From: Bacteroidota bacterium
GTDB lineage: Bacteria > Bacteroidota > Bacteroidia > Bacteroidales > JAAYUG01
Length of the DNA: 64,000 bases
Assembly (NCBI GenBank): GCA_029571215.1
Contig: JAKPTE010000016.1
Location: 1 to 64,000, forward strand
Direction of reading: 5' to 3'
The position numbers and the translations under genes are program-made. The notes beneath the pieces were generated by a model. The model worked only from the letters and a program-made list of their open reading frames with translations, had not been told where the DNA came from and searched no databases. Positions 1 through 10,267 of the stretch are shown in pieces. Within the stretch, counting starts at the first letter, position 1; each line of letters opens with the position of its first letter.

Positions 1-16
1 CGGGCAAAGAGCTATG

Positions 17-168
17 CGGGGTTTCACCCCGAACCCTGAGTTACTTTTTTGTCAGCCACACAAAAAAGTAACCAAAAAAAGTCTCCACGATGGAAGGCTG
101 AGGCCTTTCTGTGAGGTACCCATCCATCCGTCTATAACCAACCCGGCCTCAGCCCACACCAATCGTGG
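17..168. repeat. Foldback element with several nested inverted repeats (possible dispersed non-coding repeat)
   Basis: CGGGG-TTTCA-CCCCG (17-31); perfect 13-bp inverted repeat GTTACTTTTTTGT/ACAAAAAAGTAAC (40-52/60-72); CCACGAT (85-91) with ATCGTGG (162-168); GGCTGAGGCC (96-105) with GGCCTCAGCC (145-154). Confidence 0.6.
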
Positions 169-335
169 ACATCCTCGCACAGGCCTGCAAAGTGCAGGAG
201 TTTGAGCAAGAGCTTATTTCCGTTCTATAAGGAAAGCCGGATAAGGACGAAACCAGAAATTAGGAACCGGAATAAAGGTAAAGTCTTTATCTTTACCCGA
301 AAGAATTTTCCTTTTCATTATAACAAGGAGGTTAT

Positions 336-1226
336 ATGCTGTTCACTATTACCACCACCATTTTACTTGTAGCCTTTTTCATCTGGTACAAAGCCAGAAA
401 AAAAGTTCACGGAGAACATAATCCCCTGTTCAGAAACACGTCGCAGATAAGCGGGGCCCTGGCACTGGTACTGGTTATTCTGGCCATCAGTCAGTGCTTT
501 ACCGTAATCCCTGCAGGGCATGTAGGAGTAATCGATTTTTTTGGCAAGGTCTCCGATAAAACCCTGAAGGCAGGCATTAACATGGTTAATCCCATGGCCC
601 GCGTCATCAAATTCTCCATTAAAACACAGGAAATTAAAGAGATCATGGATGTCCCATCCAAGGAAGGACTAACAGTCCAACTGGAAGTGAGTGTTTTGTT
701 CCATCTTGATCCAGAAAAAGCCGGAGAAGTTTATAAAAGCGTTGGAGAAAACTATGTTGACATTATTCTGGAACCGCAGTTCCGTTCCGTTTCGAGGGGA
801 GTAACCGCAGGGTATGAAGCAAAGGCTCTGTACACATCGGAGCGCGAAATGCTGGCACAGATCATTATGAGTGACCTGCAAAAGATTGTCGGACCGCGCG
901 GTATTGTCATCGAGGCTTCCCCCCTCAGGCGCATCGCCCTCCCGGAAGGACTGAGAGCGGCTATTGAAGAGAAACTCCGGGCTGAACAGGAAAGCCAGCG
1001 TATGCAGTTCGTCCTGGCAAAAGAACGGCAGGAAGCTGACCGAAAGAGAATTGAAGCTCAGGGAATTTCCGACTTCCAGAACATTGTCTCCAAAGGAATC
1101 AGCGAACAGTTGCTGCGCTGGAAGGGCATTGAAGCCACGGAGAAGCTGGCTAATTCAACCAATACCAAAGTGATTGTAATAGGTGCAGGAAAGGACGGAC
1201 TGCCTCTTATTCTTGATACAAAATAA
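336..1226 (+). CDS. Prohibitin/SPFH-domain membrane protein
   Basis: N-terminal TM segment, then VIPAGHVGVIDFFGKVSDKTLKAGINMVNP and an SPFH/prohibitin-type coiled-coil tail. Confidence 0.9.
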   Translation: MLFTITTTILLVAFFIWYKARKKVHGEHNPLFRNTSQISGALALVLVILAISQCFTVIPAGHVGVIDFFGKVSDKTLKAGINMVNPMARVIKFSIKTQEIKEIMDVPSKEGLTVQLEVSVLFHLDPEKAGEVYKSVGENYVDIILEPQFRSVSRGVTAGYEAKALYTSEREMLAQIIMSDLQKIVGPRGIVIEASPLRRIALPEGLRAAIEEKLRAEQESQRMQFVLAKERQEADRKRIEAQGISDFQNIVSKGISEQLLRWKGIEATEKLANSTNTKVIVIGAGKDGLPLILDTK

Positions 1227-1250
1227 CACCATTTGAAAAATTATATTCTT

Positions 1251-2984
1251 ATGAGAAAAGCATACATACTTCTGCTGGGTCTAACCATATTCTTTCTCCG
1301 AAGTAATTCCCAGAATCTGCTGACACCGGAATGGAAATTCCATACAGGTGACAGTCTGCAATGGGCCTCCGATACTTACATGGATACACACTGGAAAGAA
1401 ATAACAGCCGGGATTCCCTGGGAACGGCAGGGATACAGAGGATATGACGGCTTTGCCTGGTACCGGAAGGCCGTTTTCATCCCATCTTCCCTTAAGAAAC
1501 AGGTTCTGAGCGGAGGAGGTTTTGTTCTAACCCTGGGACGAATTGATGATGCCGATTATACGTATTGGAACGGTGAACTGTTGATGAAAACAGGAGACCT
1601 ACCTCCAGCCTATGTTTCGGCATACGACAAGGAAAGAAAATGCCTCATTCCTCCGGAAAAAATCCGCTGGGATGCTCTCAACATCATAGCCGTACGCACT
1701 TATGACGGCGGTGGGGAGGGAGGAATGTACACAAAAAATATTGAACTGAAGCCTGCGGGTGTCGAAGATTTTCTTGCCATTTCTCCTACCTTCAGCCGGC
1801 AGGACAGAATCATTACTGGAAACGGACCATTTACTATCCCTCTTACCATTTCCAATACTTCCGGCCGGAAAATAGAAGGTACGCTCACTGTAAAGGTACA
1901 AACCGATTTTGGAGAACCGGCATTTTCGATCAGTGAGAAAGTGAACCTGCCGGGCAGGAAAAGCCAGAGAATCAGCATTCCGGCCGGTAATCTTTCTCCC
2001 GGTTTTTACAATGCAGAAGTAAGTTTGGTAAGTCCCGTTGCCAACAAGCAAACAAGCTTTCATTTTGGTGTAAATCCGGAAAAAATTGTTTCCCCTGCTG
2101 ACCGCATGCCAGATTTCGACGATTACTGGAGACGGGCAAAGAAAGAGCTGGCTGCTGTAGAACCACAGTTCCGTATGATACGCCTCGATTCTCTCTGCAC
2201 TCCCACCCGCGAATGGTTTCTGGTTGAAATGCGTTCGCTGGGAAATGTACTGATCAGAGGATGGTACGGACGTCCAGTAAAACCCGGTAAATATCCCGCC
2301 ATCCTCCATGTCCAGGGCTACAGCTCTTATATGATTCCCCAATGGGCATACCAGGGAGACAACATGGTTTCATTTGCCCTCAATATACGCGGGCACGGAA
2401 ACAGTAAAGACAATATAAATCCGGGATTTCCGGGATATCTCCTGTACCAGTTACACGATAAAGAAAACTATATTTACCGGGGCGCTTACATGGATTGCAT
2501 ACGGGCAGTAGATTTTCTCTGTTCAAGGCCAGAAGTGGATACCTCGCGGATTGCGGTTGAAGGAGGAAGCCAGGGAGGAGCCCTGACCTTCGCCACTGCA
2601 GCGCTTGATAATCAACGCATTAAAGTTGCCGTGCCTCAGGTTCCCTTCTTATCTGATTTCAGGGATTATTTCCGATGTGCTACATGGCCTGCCAACGAAT
2701 TTGAAGCGTACGTCAGGCAACACCCGGAAATTGGATGGGATAAAGTATTTGAAACTCTTAGCTATATCGATATCAAAAATCTGGCACCCTGGGTCAGATG
2801 TCCTGTTTTAATGGCCGTCGGCCTCATGGACAATGTCTGCCCTCCGCATATAAATTTTGCAGCATACAATATGCTGAGCGTACCGAAAGAATATATTGTC
2901 TATCCCGAAAGCGGTCATGGATTACCTTCTGATTTTCAAGCACGTAAGATTGCATTCATCAAAAAAGTTTTCGGAATGGAGTAA
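1251..2984 (+). CDS. Secreted acetyl xylan esterase-like (AXE1/cephalosporin-C deacetylase) alpha/beta hydrolase with N-terminal beta-sandwich
   Basis: Signal peptide from M7 of the supplied ORF; GGSQGGALTFATAALD nucleophile motif; ESGHGLPSDF C-terminal His region; GH2-like jelly-roll N-terminus. Confidence 0.8.
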   Translation: MRKAYILLLGLTIFFLRSNSQNLLTPEWKFHTGDSLQWASDTYMDTHWKEITAGIPWERQGYRGYDGFAWYRKAVFIPSSLKKQVLSGGGFVLTLGRIDDADYTYWNGELLMKTGDLPPAYVSAYDKERKCLIPPEKIRWDALNIIAVRTYDGGGEGGMYTKNIELKPAGVEDFLAISPTFSRQDRIITGNGPFTIPLTISNTSGRKIEGTLTVKVQTDFGEPAFSISEKVNLPGRKSQRISIPAGNLSPGFYNAEVSLVSPVANKQTSFHFGVNPEKIVSPADRMPDFDDYWRRAKKELAAVEPQFRMIRLDSLCTPTREWFLVEMRSLGNVLIRGWYGRPVKPGKYPAILHVQGYSSYMIPQWAYQGDNMVSFALNIRGHGNSKDNINPGFPGYLLYQLHDKENYIYRGAYMDCIRAVDFLCSRPEVDTSRIAVEGGSQGGALTFATAALDNQRIKVAVPQVPFLSDFRDYFRCATWPANEFEAYVRQHPEIGWDKVFETLSYIDIKNLAPWVRCPVLMAVGLMDNVCPPHINFAAYNMLSVPKEYIVYPESGHGLPSDFQARKIAFIKKVFGME

Positions 2985-2987
2985 GCA

Positions 2988-3977
2988 ATGGAAGAAGATA
3001 GAAACCGGCAAATGGTTTACCGGCATGGCATTTACACCGATCTTGCTGATTGCACTTTGTGCCCACGTAACTGTCATGCCAACCGTATTGAAAAGCCATC
3101 GGGATATTGCCACACAGGTGCTGGCATTCCCGTTGCGTCAATTTGCATTCACCGGGGAGAAGAGCCGGTAATAAGCGGGAAAAAGGGAATTATTAATTTG
3201 TTCTTCGCGGGTTGTAACCTGCGCTGTGTTTTCTGTCAGAATTATGAGATCAGTTTTTATGGTAAACCCGAATCCCTAAAGTACGGTCTTTACGGGAAGC
3301 AGCCAGAGATCAGGGATTGGTCAGTCAGGGAAGTAGCTGATACTATTGCAGAACAACTTGATGCCGGGTACCATGCAGTGGGCTTTGTTTCACCCTCACA
3401 TGTTGCTCCCCAGGCAGTTGCTGTCATCCGGGAATTACATAATCGGGGATACCATCCTGTTATTGTATGGAATACCAATGCGTATGAAAAAGCAGAAACT
3501 ATTCGCATGCTCGATTCCCTGGTGGATGTATATTTACCTGACTTCAAATACATCACTCCTTCAGTTGCCCGGGAACTATCGGATGCAGAAGATTATCCGC
3601 TGTATGCCGCTGCGACCATTTCCGAAATGTATCGTCAGCGCGGCAACCGGCTGCATTTATCGGAAGATGGAACCGTACAGCGTGGATTGATCATCCGCCA
3701 TCTCGTCATTCCCGGATTTATAGAAGAAAGCAAAAAAGTATTACGGTTTATTGCAGAAAATATTTCAACGGGGGTGTACATTTCCCTGATGTCACAGTAC
3801 TATCCGACGCCTTTTACCAGAGGACCAGTATCTTTGCAGAGAACATTGTACGAAGAGGAATATGAAACCATAAAAGAGGAAATGTACCGGCTTGGTTTCA
3901 GAAACGGATGGATTCAGGACATTGGGAGTCATTTCCATTATCGTCCTGACTTCAGCAGAGAACATCCGTTTGAGTAA
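2988..3977 (+). CDS. Radical SAM protein, PflA-like activating-enzyme family
   Basis: GCNLRCVFCQNYEIS (CxxxCxxC) plus upstream CTLCPRNCHANR. Confidence 0.85.
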   Translation: MEEDRNRQMVYRHGIYTDLADCTLCPRNCHANRIEKPSGYCHTGAGIPVASICIHRGEEPVISGKKGIINLFFAGCNLRCVFCQNYEISFYGKPESLKYGLYGKQPEIRDWSVREVADTIAEQLDAGYHAVGFVSPSHVAPQAVAVIRELHNRGYHPVIVWNTNAYEKAETIRMLDSLVDVYLPDFKYITPSVARELSDAEDYPLYAAATISEMYRQRGNRLHLSEDGTVQRGLIIRHLVIPGFIEESKKVLRFIAENISTGVYISLMSQYYPTPFTRGPVSLQRTLYEEEYETIKEEMYRLGFRNGWIQDIGSHFHYRPDFSREHPFE

Positions 3978-4081
3978 CTAAATGCTTTTCGCCACTCGAA
4001 AGCAAGATTCTACAAACGTAAAGAAAGGAATGTATGATGAAATCTTAAAAGTGGCCTTATAGCCCCCCACGGCACATGGGG

Positions 4082-5104
4082 TTATTTTTTTCGTATTCTT
4101 ACGGTATAGGCTTCCCGCGGGTTTTCCTGCAAAAGCAGGGAAATTTCCCTTTCTGTAAAACCATTACTTTTCAGAGCCGGAATAAGGTGTGTAAAAATAG
4201 CGGTATATGGGCGAAAAATAACTCCCGCAGGATTGATTACATCATACCACCCGGCATCATGTGAGAGGATTACCCTGTCGAGAAGGCCATGGGTTTTCAT
4301 TTCGGATAGCAGGTATATATATTTTTTCAATTCAATGCTATCTGTTGATACGTTGTCGAAGGAAACCCAAACTCCCTGCCGTGCCAAGTCGATCTGATCC
4401 TCAATGCCGGCAATCTGTGCATGGGTCCAGATAAAGGCATGGGGTGAGACACCTTCTCCCTCCAGGATCCTCAATTCGGCCCTTGCAGCCGCGGCCGATT
4501 CGGTATGGGCATTGATAACCAGGCCTGTCTTAAGGTGGGTCAAAGCAGCAGCCTTTACCAGTTTTGTATGGATTGAATCAAGTATGCTGTCGCTTTGTAC
4601 CGCTATTTTAATAAATCCCGGTTTAATACCGTAATTTTCTATGCCATGTTCCCATTCCGAAATCCACCGTTCGGAAAGCTGTTCCGCCGATTCTGTCCAC
4701 ACATGAGAAGGAAGGGCTTTCTTTCCAATGGCACCGTAATATCCAGTATTGGTAAGAATCTGAATGCCTGATTGTTCTGATAACATTTTGAGCAGAATTG
4801 GATCCCTTCCAAGATAAGCAGGAGTGCATTCCACCATGGTTTTCACTCCCAGTTTCCTTATTTCCATGAGGTAGGGCAACACTTTTTCTATAACATCCTG
4901 CCGGTTCCATCGATTGTAACCAGTGCTGTCAGCACCTATAAAATCAACCAGAACATGTTCATGTGCCAGGGTAATACCCATACTGTCGGAAGAAACAGGA
5001 CCGTTGACCGTCATGATAAAATCCCTGGAGTTTCTGCAGGAAGAAAGAAAGAAGAGCAAAACAACAGGAAGGCAAAACCAGAATGCTATTTTGTACGATT
5101 TCAT
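4082..5104 (-). CDS. Phosphotriesterase-family metal-dependent hydrolase, lipoprotein
   Basis: Lipobox FFLSSC; ITLAHEHVLVDF and KIAVQSD motifs; HDAGWYD near the C-terminus. Confidence 0.85.
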   Translation of the reverse strand: MKSYKIAFWFCLPVVLLFFLSSCRNSRDFIMTVNGPVSSDSMGITLAHEHVLVDFIGADSTGYNRWNRQDVIEKVLPYLMEIRKLGVKTMVECTPAYLGRDPILLKMLSEQSGIQILTNTGYYGAIGKKALPSHVWTESAEQLSERWISEWEHGIENYGIKPGFIKIAVQSDSILDSIHTKLVKAAALTHLKTGLVINAHTESAAAARAELRILEGEGVSPHAFIWTHAQIAGIEDQIDLARQGVWVSFDNVSTDSIELKKYIYLLSEMKTHGLLDRVILSHDAGWYDVINPAGVIFRPYTAIFTHLIPALKSNGFTEREISLLLQENPREAYTVRIRKK

Positions 5105-5580
5105 AACAGAGGATTTTATATTGGATCAATCTCCTGGATGTATCATGATAATAAGAATTAATATCGATTTCAAATTTCCACTTTGATTAGGAGCAATTCA
5201 TTTTAATCACTTCCAATGGCAGACCATTTAGCTAAAGAACATTGCACAGATTTACCTTTGTAATAATTTTCTTGCGGTGAAACATATCTGATTACACTGA
5301 AATTACACCCGTCCAAAAAAACTGCTAAAATATAAAGGCCATCTATTTAAAAAAAAACAGGCATCTCATGGTAAATGTAAAAGTTATTTCGTATTCAACA
5401 AGTTTAGTAATAAAAACAATGAACATATCCATTATATCAAATATAGATAAAAATCGAGATTTTTTGGTATTACAATTGCTGGAACAAAAAACTTGAATAC
5501 ATGAAACTTAAAAAAAGACTCATACGTTATTTCTTTTATTTTCGTCTCATGATTGAGAAGGTTTATTAACTCAAATTATT

Positions 5581-7974
5581 ATGAGACTTTTTAATTTTTT
5601 TCTTTCCATTTTGCTTTTCTTGTTTTCGCTTTCGTTAAAATGCCAGACATCAGGGAATCAGATGGTCTTGTGGTACAGGCAGCCCGCAGCAGACTGGAAT
5701 GAAGCCTTGCCTGTTGGCAACGGTCGGCTCGGGGCAATGGTTTTCGGAAATATACTGCATGAGAAGATTCAACTGAATGAAGAGAGTTTGTGGGCAGGCA
5801 TGAGAATCGAAGACGCCGATGCAGAGGTCAGGGAATACCTTCCCATTATTCAGAAAAAATTGCTTACCGGAGAAGTAAAGGAAGCTGCCGAGTTATCGGA
5901 AAAATACCTCAGGAGCAATCCTATGCGCATCCGTTCCTATCAGCCTCTCGGAGACATTTATATTGACATGCCCGATACGTTCCGAAGCATGCCTGAATCA
6001 CTAAGTTACCGGCGTGAATTAAATCTCGAAACTGGCATTGCCACAACCACCTGGTCGTATGAAGGCATAACATTTACACGTGAGGTATTTGCTTCCGCCC
6101 CCGATAACATTATTGTTCTGCGCATAGCGTCATCACAACCCGGAAAGCTGACCTTTAAACTTTCCTTATCGAGAACACAGGATGCTGTTGTAATGCCCAT
6201 TTCAGAAAACGAACTGATTATGACTGGACAGATAGTTGACCTTCCTGCCAGAGAAGCTGGCCCAAGCGGACTCCACATGAAATTCTCGGCTATCCTGCAT
6301 GGAAAAATCAAAGATGGTGCTTTTCATACAGTCAATAACAGTTTTTATGTCGAACAGGCAACCGAGTCAGTATTTTATTTCACAGCAGCAACGGATTACA
6401 ACCCTTCCCTTTTGAATTTTGATGGTACCATTGATCCAGTAAAAAAATGCTCTGAAATAATGTCTCTTGTTAAAAACAAGCCATTCGAAACCGTGAAATC
6501 TGCTCATATTGTTGAACATTCCTCCATGTTCAACAGAGTGCATTTTAGTCTGGGCGGTGACTTCAAAAAAGATTTACCGACCGACCAGCGTCTGAAGCTG
6601 GTCAGGGAAGGAGAACAGGATCCAGGTCTAACAGTGCTGCAATTTCAATACGGGCGATACCTTCTGATGGGGTCATCGCGCAGGCCTGCAATTCTTCCTG
6701 CGAACCTGCAAGGAATATGGAACAAGGATTATGAAGCTGCCTGGAATTCTGATTTCCATACCAACATAAATATCCAGATGAATTATTGGCCGGCCGAGGT
6801 CTGCAATCTTTCCGAAACTGCCCTGGTTCTGTCAGATTTTATTAACCGGCTCAGAGAACCGGGACGTTTAACTGCAGAAAAAACCTTTAATTCAAAAGGA
6901 TGGACTGTAAACCATCTGACCGATCCTTTCGGCCGCACATCGATTTCCGACGGTGTAGGATGGGGCACCTTTCCGATGGCGGGCCCGTGGCTTGTACTTC
7001 ATCAATGGGAACATTATCTTTTCACGCAGGACACAGCATACCTGAAAAGCGAAGCATGGCCATCGATGAAGGAAAGCGCTGAGTTTGTCATGGGGTTCCT
7101 TATCAGGGATAAAAACGGGTATCTTGTAACAGCCCCATCCAACTCGCCGGAGAATACATACCGACTGCCCAACGGTGAAAAATACAATCTTACCTACGGT
7201 GCAACAATGGATATCCAGATAATCAGGGAACTGCTGAATGCCTGCGTAAAAGCCGGAGAAATACTGGGAGTCGAAAAAAAACTGCTTTCACAGATGAAAT
7301 CTGTTCTGAAAGACCTCCCTCCCAACAGGATTAGCAAGAGGTACGGTATCGTGCAGGAATGGATAGATGATTATGAAGAAAACGAGCCTGGACACCGACA
7401 TATGTCACAATTGTTCGGTCTCTATCCGGGAACACAAATTACTCAGGCACAGCCAGCACTTTTTGAAGCAGCGAAAAAAACTATCGAACGCAGGCAGACA
7501 TATGCAGCAAAAGGACAGGGCTCATCAACGGGCTGGAGCAAAGCCTGGATGATCAACTTCCTGGCCAGACTGAAGGATGGAAATGCTGCCCTGAATAAAA
7601 TATTCGAGATGCAGAGGGAAAAGACATTAAACAATCTCTTCGATACCCACCCCCCCTTCCAGATCGATGGAAACTTTGGCCTTACGGCAGGAATTGCCGA
7701 AATGCTTCTTCAGTCGCATACCGGAGAAATTGAACTTCTGCCCGCATTGCCTGATGCGTGGACGGAGGGTGCCATATCCGGACTAAAAGCACGTGGGAAT
7801 ATTGAAGTTGAAATTAAATGGGAAAATAGCCTGCTGACAGAAGCCAGGCTGACAGCAAAAGATGACAGAATGGTTACTGTAAAATACGGAACCAGAAAAG
7901 TAAAACTAAAACTGTCCAAAGCAACACCGGCTATATTGGATAGGAATTTAAGGCCTTTGATTTTTCAGGATTAA
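5581..7974 (+). CDS. Glycoside hydrolase family 95 (alpha-L-fucosidase-like), secreted
   Basis: PVGNGRLGAMVFG, LNEESLWAG, LFGLYPGTQI, STGWSKAWMINFLARLKDG, FQIDGNFGLTAGIAEMLLQSH. Confidence 0.92.
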   Translation: MRLFNFFLSILLFLFSLSLKCQTSGNQMVLWYRQPAADWNEALPVGNGRLGAMVFGNILHEKIQLNEESLWAGMRIEDADAEVREYLPIIQKKLLTGEVKEAAELSEKYLRSNPMRIRSYQPLGDIYIDMPDTFRSMPESLSYRRELNLETGIATTTWSYEGITFTREVFASAPDNIIVLRIASSQPGKLTFKLSLSRTQDAVVMPISENELIMTGQIVDLPAREAGPSGLHMKFSAILHGKIKDGAFHTVNNSFYVEQATESVFYFTAATDYNPSLLNFDGTIDPVKKCSEIMSLVKNKPFETVKSAHIVEHSSMFNRVHFSLGGDFKKDLPTDQRLKLVREGEQDPGLTVLQFQYGRYLLMGSSRRPAILPANLQGIWNKDYEAAWNSDFHTNINIQMNYWPAEVCNLSETALVLSDFINRLREPGRLTAEKTFNSKGWTVNHLTDPFGRTSISDGVGWGTFPMAGPWLVLHQWEHYLFTQDTAYLKSEAWPSMKESAEFVMGFLIRDKNGYLVTAPSNSPENTYRLPNGEKYNLTYGATMDIQIIRELLNACVKAGEILGVEKKLLSQMKSVLKDLPPNRISKRYGIVQEWIDDYEENEPGHRHMSQLFGLYPGTQITQAQPALFEAAKKTIERRQTYAAKGQGSSTGWSKAWMINFLARLKDGNAALNKIFEMQREKTLNNLFDTHPPFQIDGNFGLTAGIAEMLLQSHTGEIELLPALPDAWTEGAISGLKARGNIEVEIKWENSLLTEARLTAKDDRMVTVKYGTRKVKLKLSKATPAILDRNLRPLIFQD

Positions 7975-8235
7975 ATTATGAATACAAATAGTAACCTGAA
8001 CAAGCAAATTGAAGCAATAATTGGCTCAGAACTGTATGACAAATGCCAGACAAGGAAACGAAGGATAACGGGATTCTAATTTACAACGGCGGAACGAACT
8101 AAAAAAAGTCGGCTATTCAAATCTGATAAATCCATAATGTTCAGGAGTATGGCATAAAGAACTGTTAGCGGAAGACATGCCGGTGATTTCAGAGTACTTC
8201 CCTGCAATTTAGATTTTTCATCATAATTAATTTTT

Positions 8236-8243
8236 TACATTTG
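8236..8243 (+). promoter_or_regulatory. Candidate Bacteroidota -7 box (TACATTTG) upstream of the Ehr-like operon
   Basis: TACATTTG matches TAnnTTTG about 27 bp before the ATG; only a weak T-rich -33 region. Confidence 0.4.
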
Positions 8244-8269
8244 CAGCCCTAAAATGATAAAAATACCTA

Positions 8270-10267
8270 ATGGCATTTTCTGCAATCATCAAGGCAGGTC
8301 TTCTCTGCATACCGGCATTGATTTTTCTGGTACCGAAGAGTTGGAAATACCTGCTTACCCTTATTCTGGTCCTGGCAGGAGCAGTTCTAACAATGATCTG
8401 GAGCATTCCCCTTTTAACAGATTTTACTAATACCGTTGGAACAAAAATAATCCCTCTCGTCAGCGAAGGGAAACTGGTCCTTACCATTGACAGGCTTAGT
8501 GCCTTTTTTATTTTCGTGATCAACCTTACCGTAATAACGGGTATTTTATATGCTTACGGATATTTGAAACCATACCGGAACTCCAAAAGTAATATTCAGC
8601 TTTCCATCCATTACTTTTCATATCTTCTATTGCATTATTCCATGCTGTTGGTGGTGATGCTGAGAGACGGGCTAGCCTTCCTCATCGCGTGGGAGATAAT
8701 GGCTGTTTCTTCCTTTGCTCTGGTGATTTTCGATGCTGAAGATAAGGCCACCTTAAAGACCGGGATACGGTATCTTGTGCAGATGCACATCGGTATGTTT
8801 TTTCTTCTCATGGCGTTTCTTATTGCAGGAAAGGAAACCGGAACAGTCGGATTTGATTCTGTAGGAACCTATTTTTCATCGCATCCGAATTTTGGCCTGT
8901 TCCTTCTGTTCTTCATTGGATTTGGAATAAAAGCAGGCTTTTTATTTCTGCACACATGGCTTCCTGATGCGCATCCGGCAGCACCATCGCATGTTTCAGG
9001 TGTTATGTCGGGCGTTATGATAAAAATGGGCATTTATGGGATACTGCGGGTAGTTTTTCAGGTACAGAATGATTTCCTGTCTATTGGACTCACCATACTC
9101 ATTGTTTCAATTCTCTCAGGCATTTTGGGAGTAATGATGGCCATAATGCAGCACGATATAAAAAGGCTCCTTGCCTATCACAGCATCGAAAACATTGGCA
9201 TTATTGGTATAGGAACAGGACTGGGGGTTATCGGATTGGCTATTCAGAATCCCTTTCTTATTATCACAGGATTCGGTGGCGGGTTATTGCATGTGCTGAA
9301 TCATTCCCTTTTCAAATCACTGCTTTTCTTCAGTGCCGGAACGGTCTATCAGGCAACCCACACCAGGAATATAGAGCATCTGGGCGGGTTAGCAAAAAAA
9401 ATGCCATGGACTGCCTTGTTTTTTCTAATAGGATCTTTAGCTATCTGCGGATTACCTCCTTTTAACGGTTTCATTTCGGAATATCTCATTTATATTGGAA
9501 TGTTCAGAAGCCTTGCCCACTCATCCATGTACCAGTCCATCATACTTATATCCACTATCGTCGCTCTGTCATTGATTGGAGGACTAGCTATCTTCTGTTT
9601 CACGAAGGCATTTGGCATAATTTTCCTTGGAGAAGCAAGAACAACCAAAGCGGATGAAGCAACCGAAGCCAGATTCACATCCATTCTGCCGCAGTTCATT
9701 CCGGTGTTGTTCATCATTTCGATAGGGCTTCTGTCGGCTTGGTTTGCACAGCCTGTTTTCTCAATTGTTCAGGAGGCAACGCCCCATCCGGAAACAATCA
9801 TCCTGACGACCCCGGTTTTGGAAGACCTGAGAAGTATCAATTTTGCCGGAGGAATTTTCATCGGGCTGGTCATACTCATTTTACTATACCGGCAACGACA
9901 CCTCAAAAGCCGCCACATTGCCTACGAACCGACCTGGGGATGCGGGTACACGGCAGTTACTCCTAAACAACAGTACACTGCCACTTCTTTTGTATACAAC
10001 TACAACCATTTGGCAAAGCCCCTTCTTCAGACCAGGAAGATTATGGAAGAAATAAGGGAAGATGAAATTTTTCCGGAAAAAAGAACCTTCGTATCGCATA
10101 GTGAAGACCTAATCAGGAAATACCTGGCAGATAAACCTGCCAACTGGCTACTTTCCCTGCTCAAACGTATAGCCGCCATGCAGACAGGAAAGATACAGCA
10201 TTATATTCTGTATGCTTTTCTTTTTATGCTGCTTGTTCTGATTTTAACTTACTTAAAAATACTATGA
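8270..10267 (+). CDS. Proton-translocating antiporter-like subunit, HyfB/NuoL-M family (Ehr-like complex)
   Basis: IAWEIMAVSSFALV, HTWLPDAHPAAPSHVSGVMSGVMIKMGIYGI, HDIKRLLAYHSIENIGI. Confidence 0.92.
   Translation: MAFSAIIKAGLLCIPALIFLVPKSWKYLLTLILVLAGAVLTMIWSIPLLTDFTNTVGTKIIPLVSEGKLVLTIDRLSAFFIFVINLTVITGILYAYGYLKPYRNSKSNIQLSIHYFSYLLLHYSMLLVVMLRDGLAFLIAWEIMAVSSFALVIFDAEDKATLKTGIRYLVQMHIGMFFLLMAFLIAGKETGTVGFDSVGTYFSSHPNFGLFLLFFIGFGIKAGFLFLHTWLPDAHPAAPSHVSGVMSGVMIKMGIYGILRVVFQVQNDFLSIGLTILIVSILSGILGVMMAIMQHDIKRLLAYHSIENIGIIGIGTGLGVIGLAIQNPFLIITGFGGGLLHVLNHSLFKSLLFFSAGTVYQATHTRNIEHLGGLAKKMPWTALFFLIGSLAICGLPPFNGFISEYLIYIGMFRSLAHSSMYQSIILISTIVALSLIGGLAIFCFTKAFGIIFLGEARTTKADEATEARFTSILPQFIPVLFIISIGLLSAWFAQPVFSIVQEATPHPETIILTTPVLEDLRSINFAGGIFIGLVILILLYRQRHLKSRHIAYEPTWGCGYTAVTPKQQYTATSFVYNYNHLAKPLLQTRKIMEEIREDEIFPEKRTFVSHSEDLIRKYLADKPANWLLSLLKRIAAMQTGKIQHYILYAFLFMLLVLILTYLKIL

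Noticed and set aside
14-205. Short ORF at the left edge
   Set aside because: Overlaps nested inverted repeats; composition and structure suggest a non-coding repeat.
1599-2342. Antisense ORF of 247 aa
   Set aside because: Lies opposite the well-supported esterase gene, with no recognisable family or signal.
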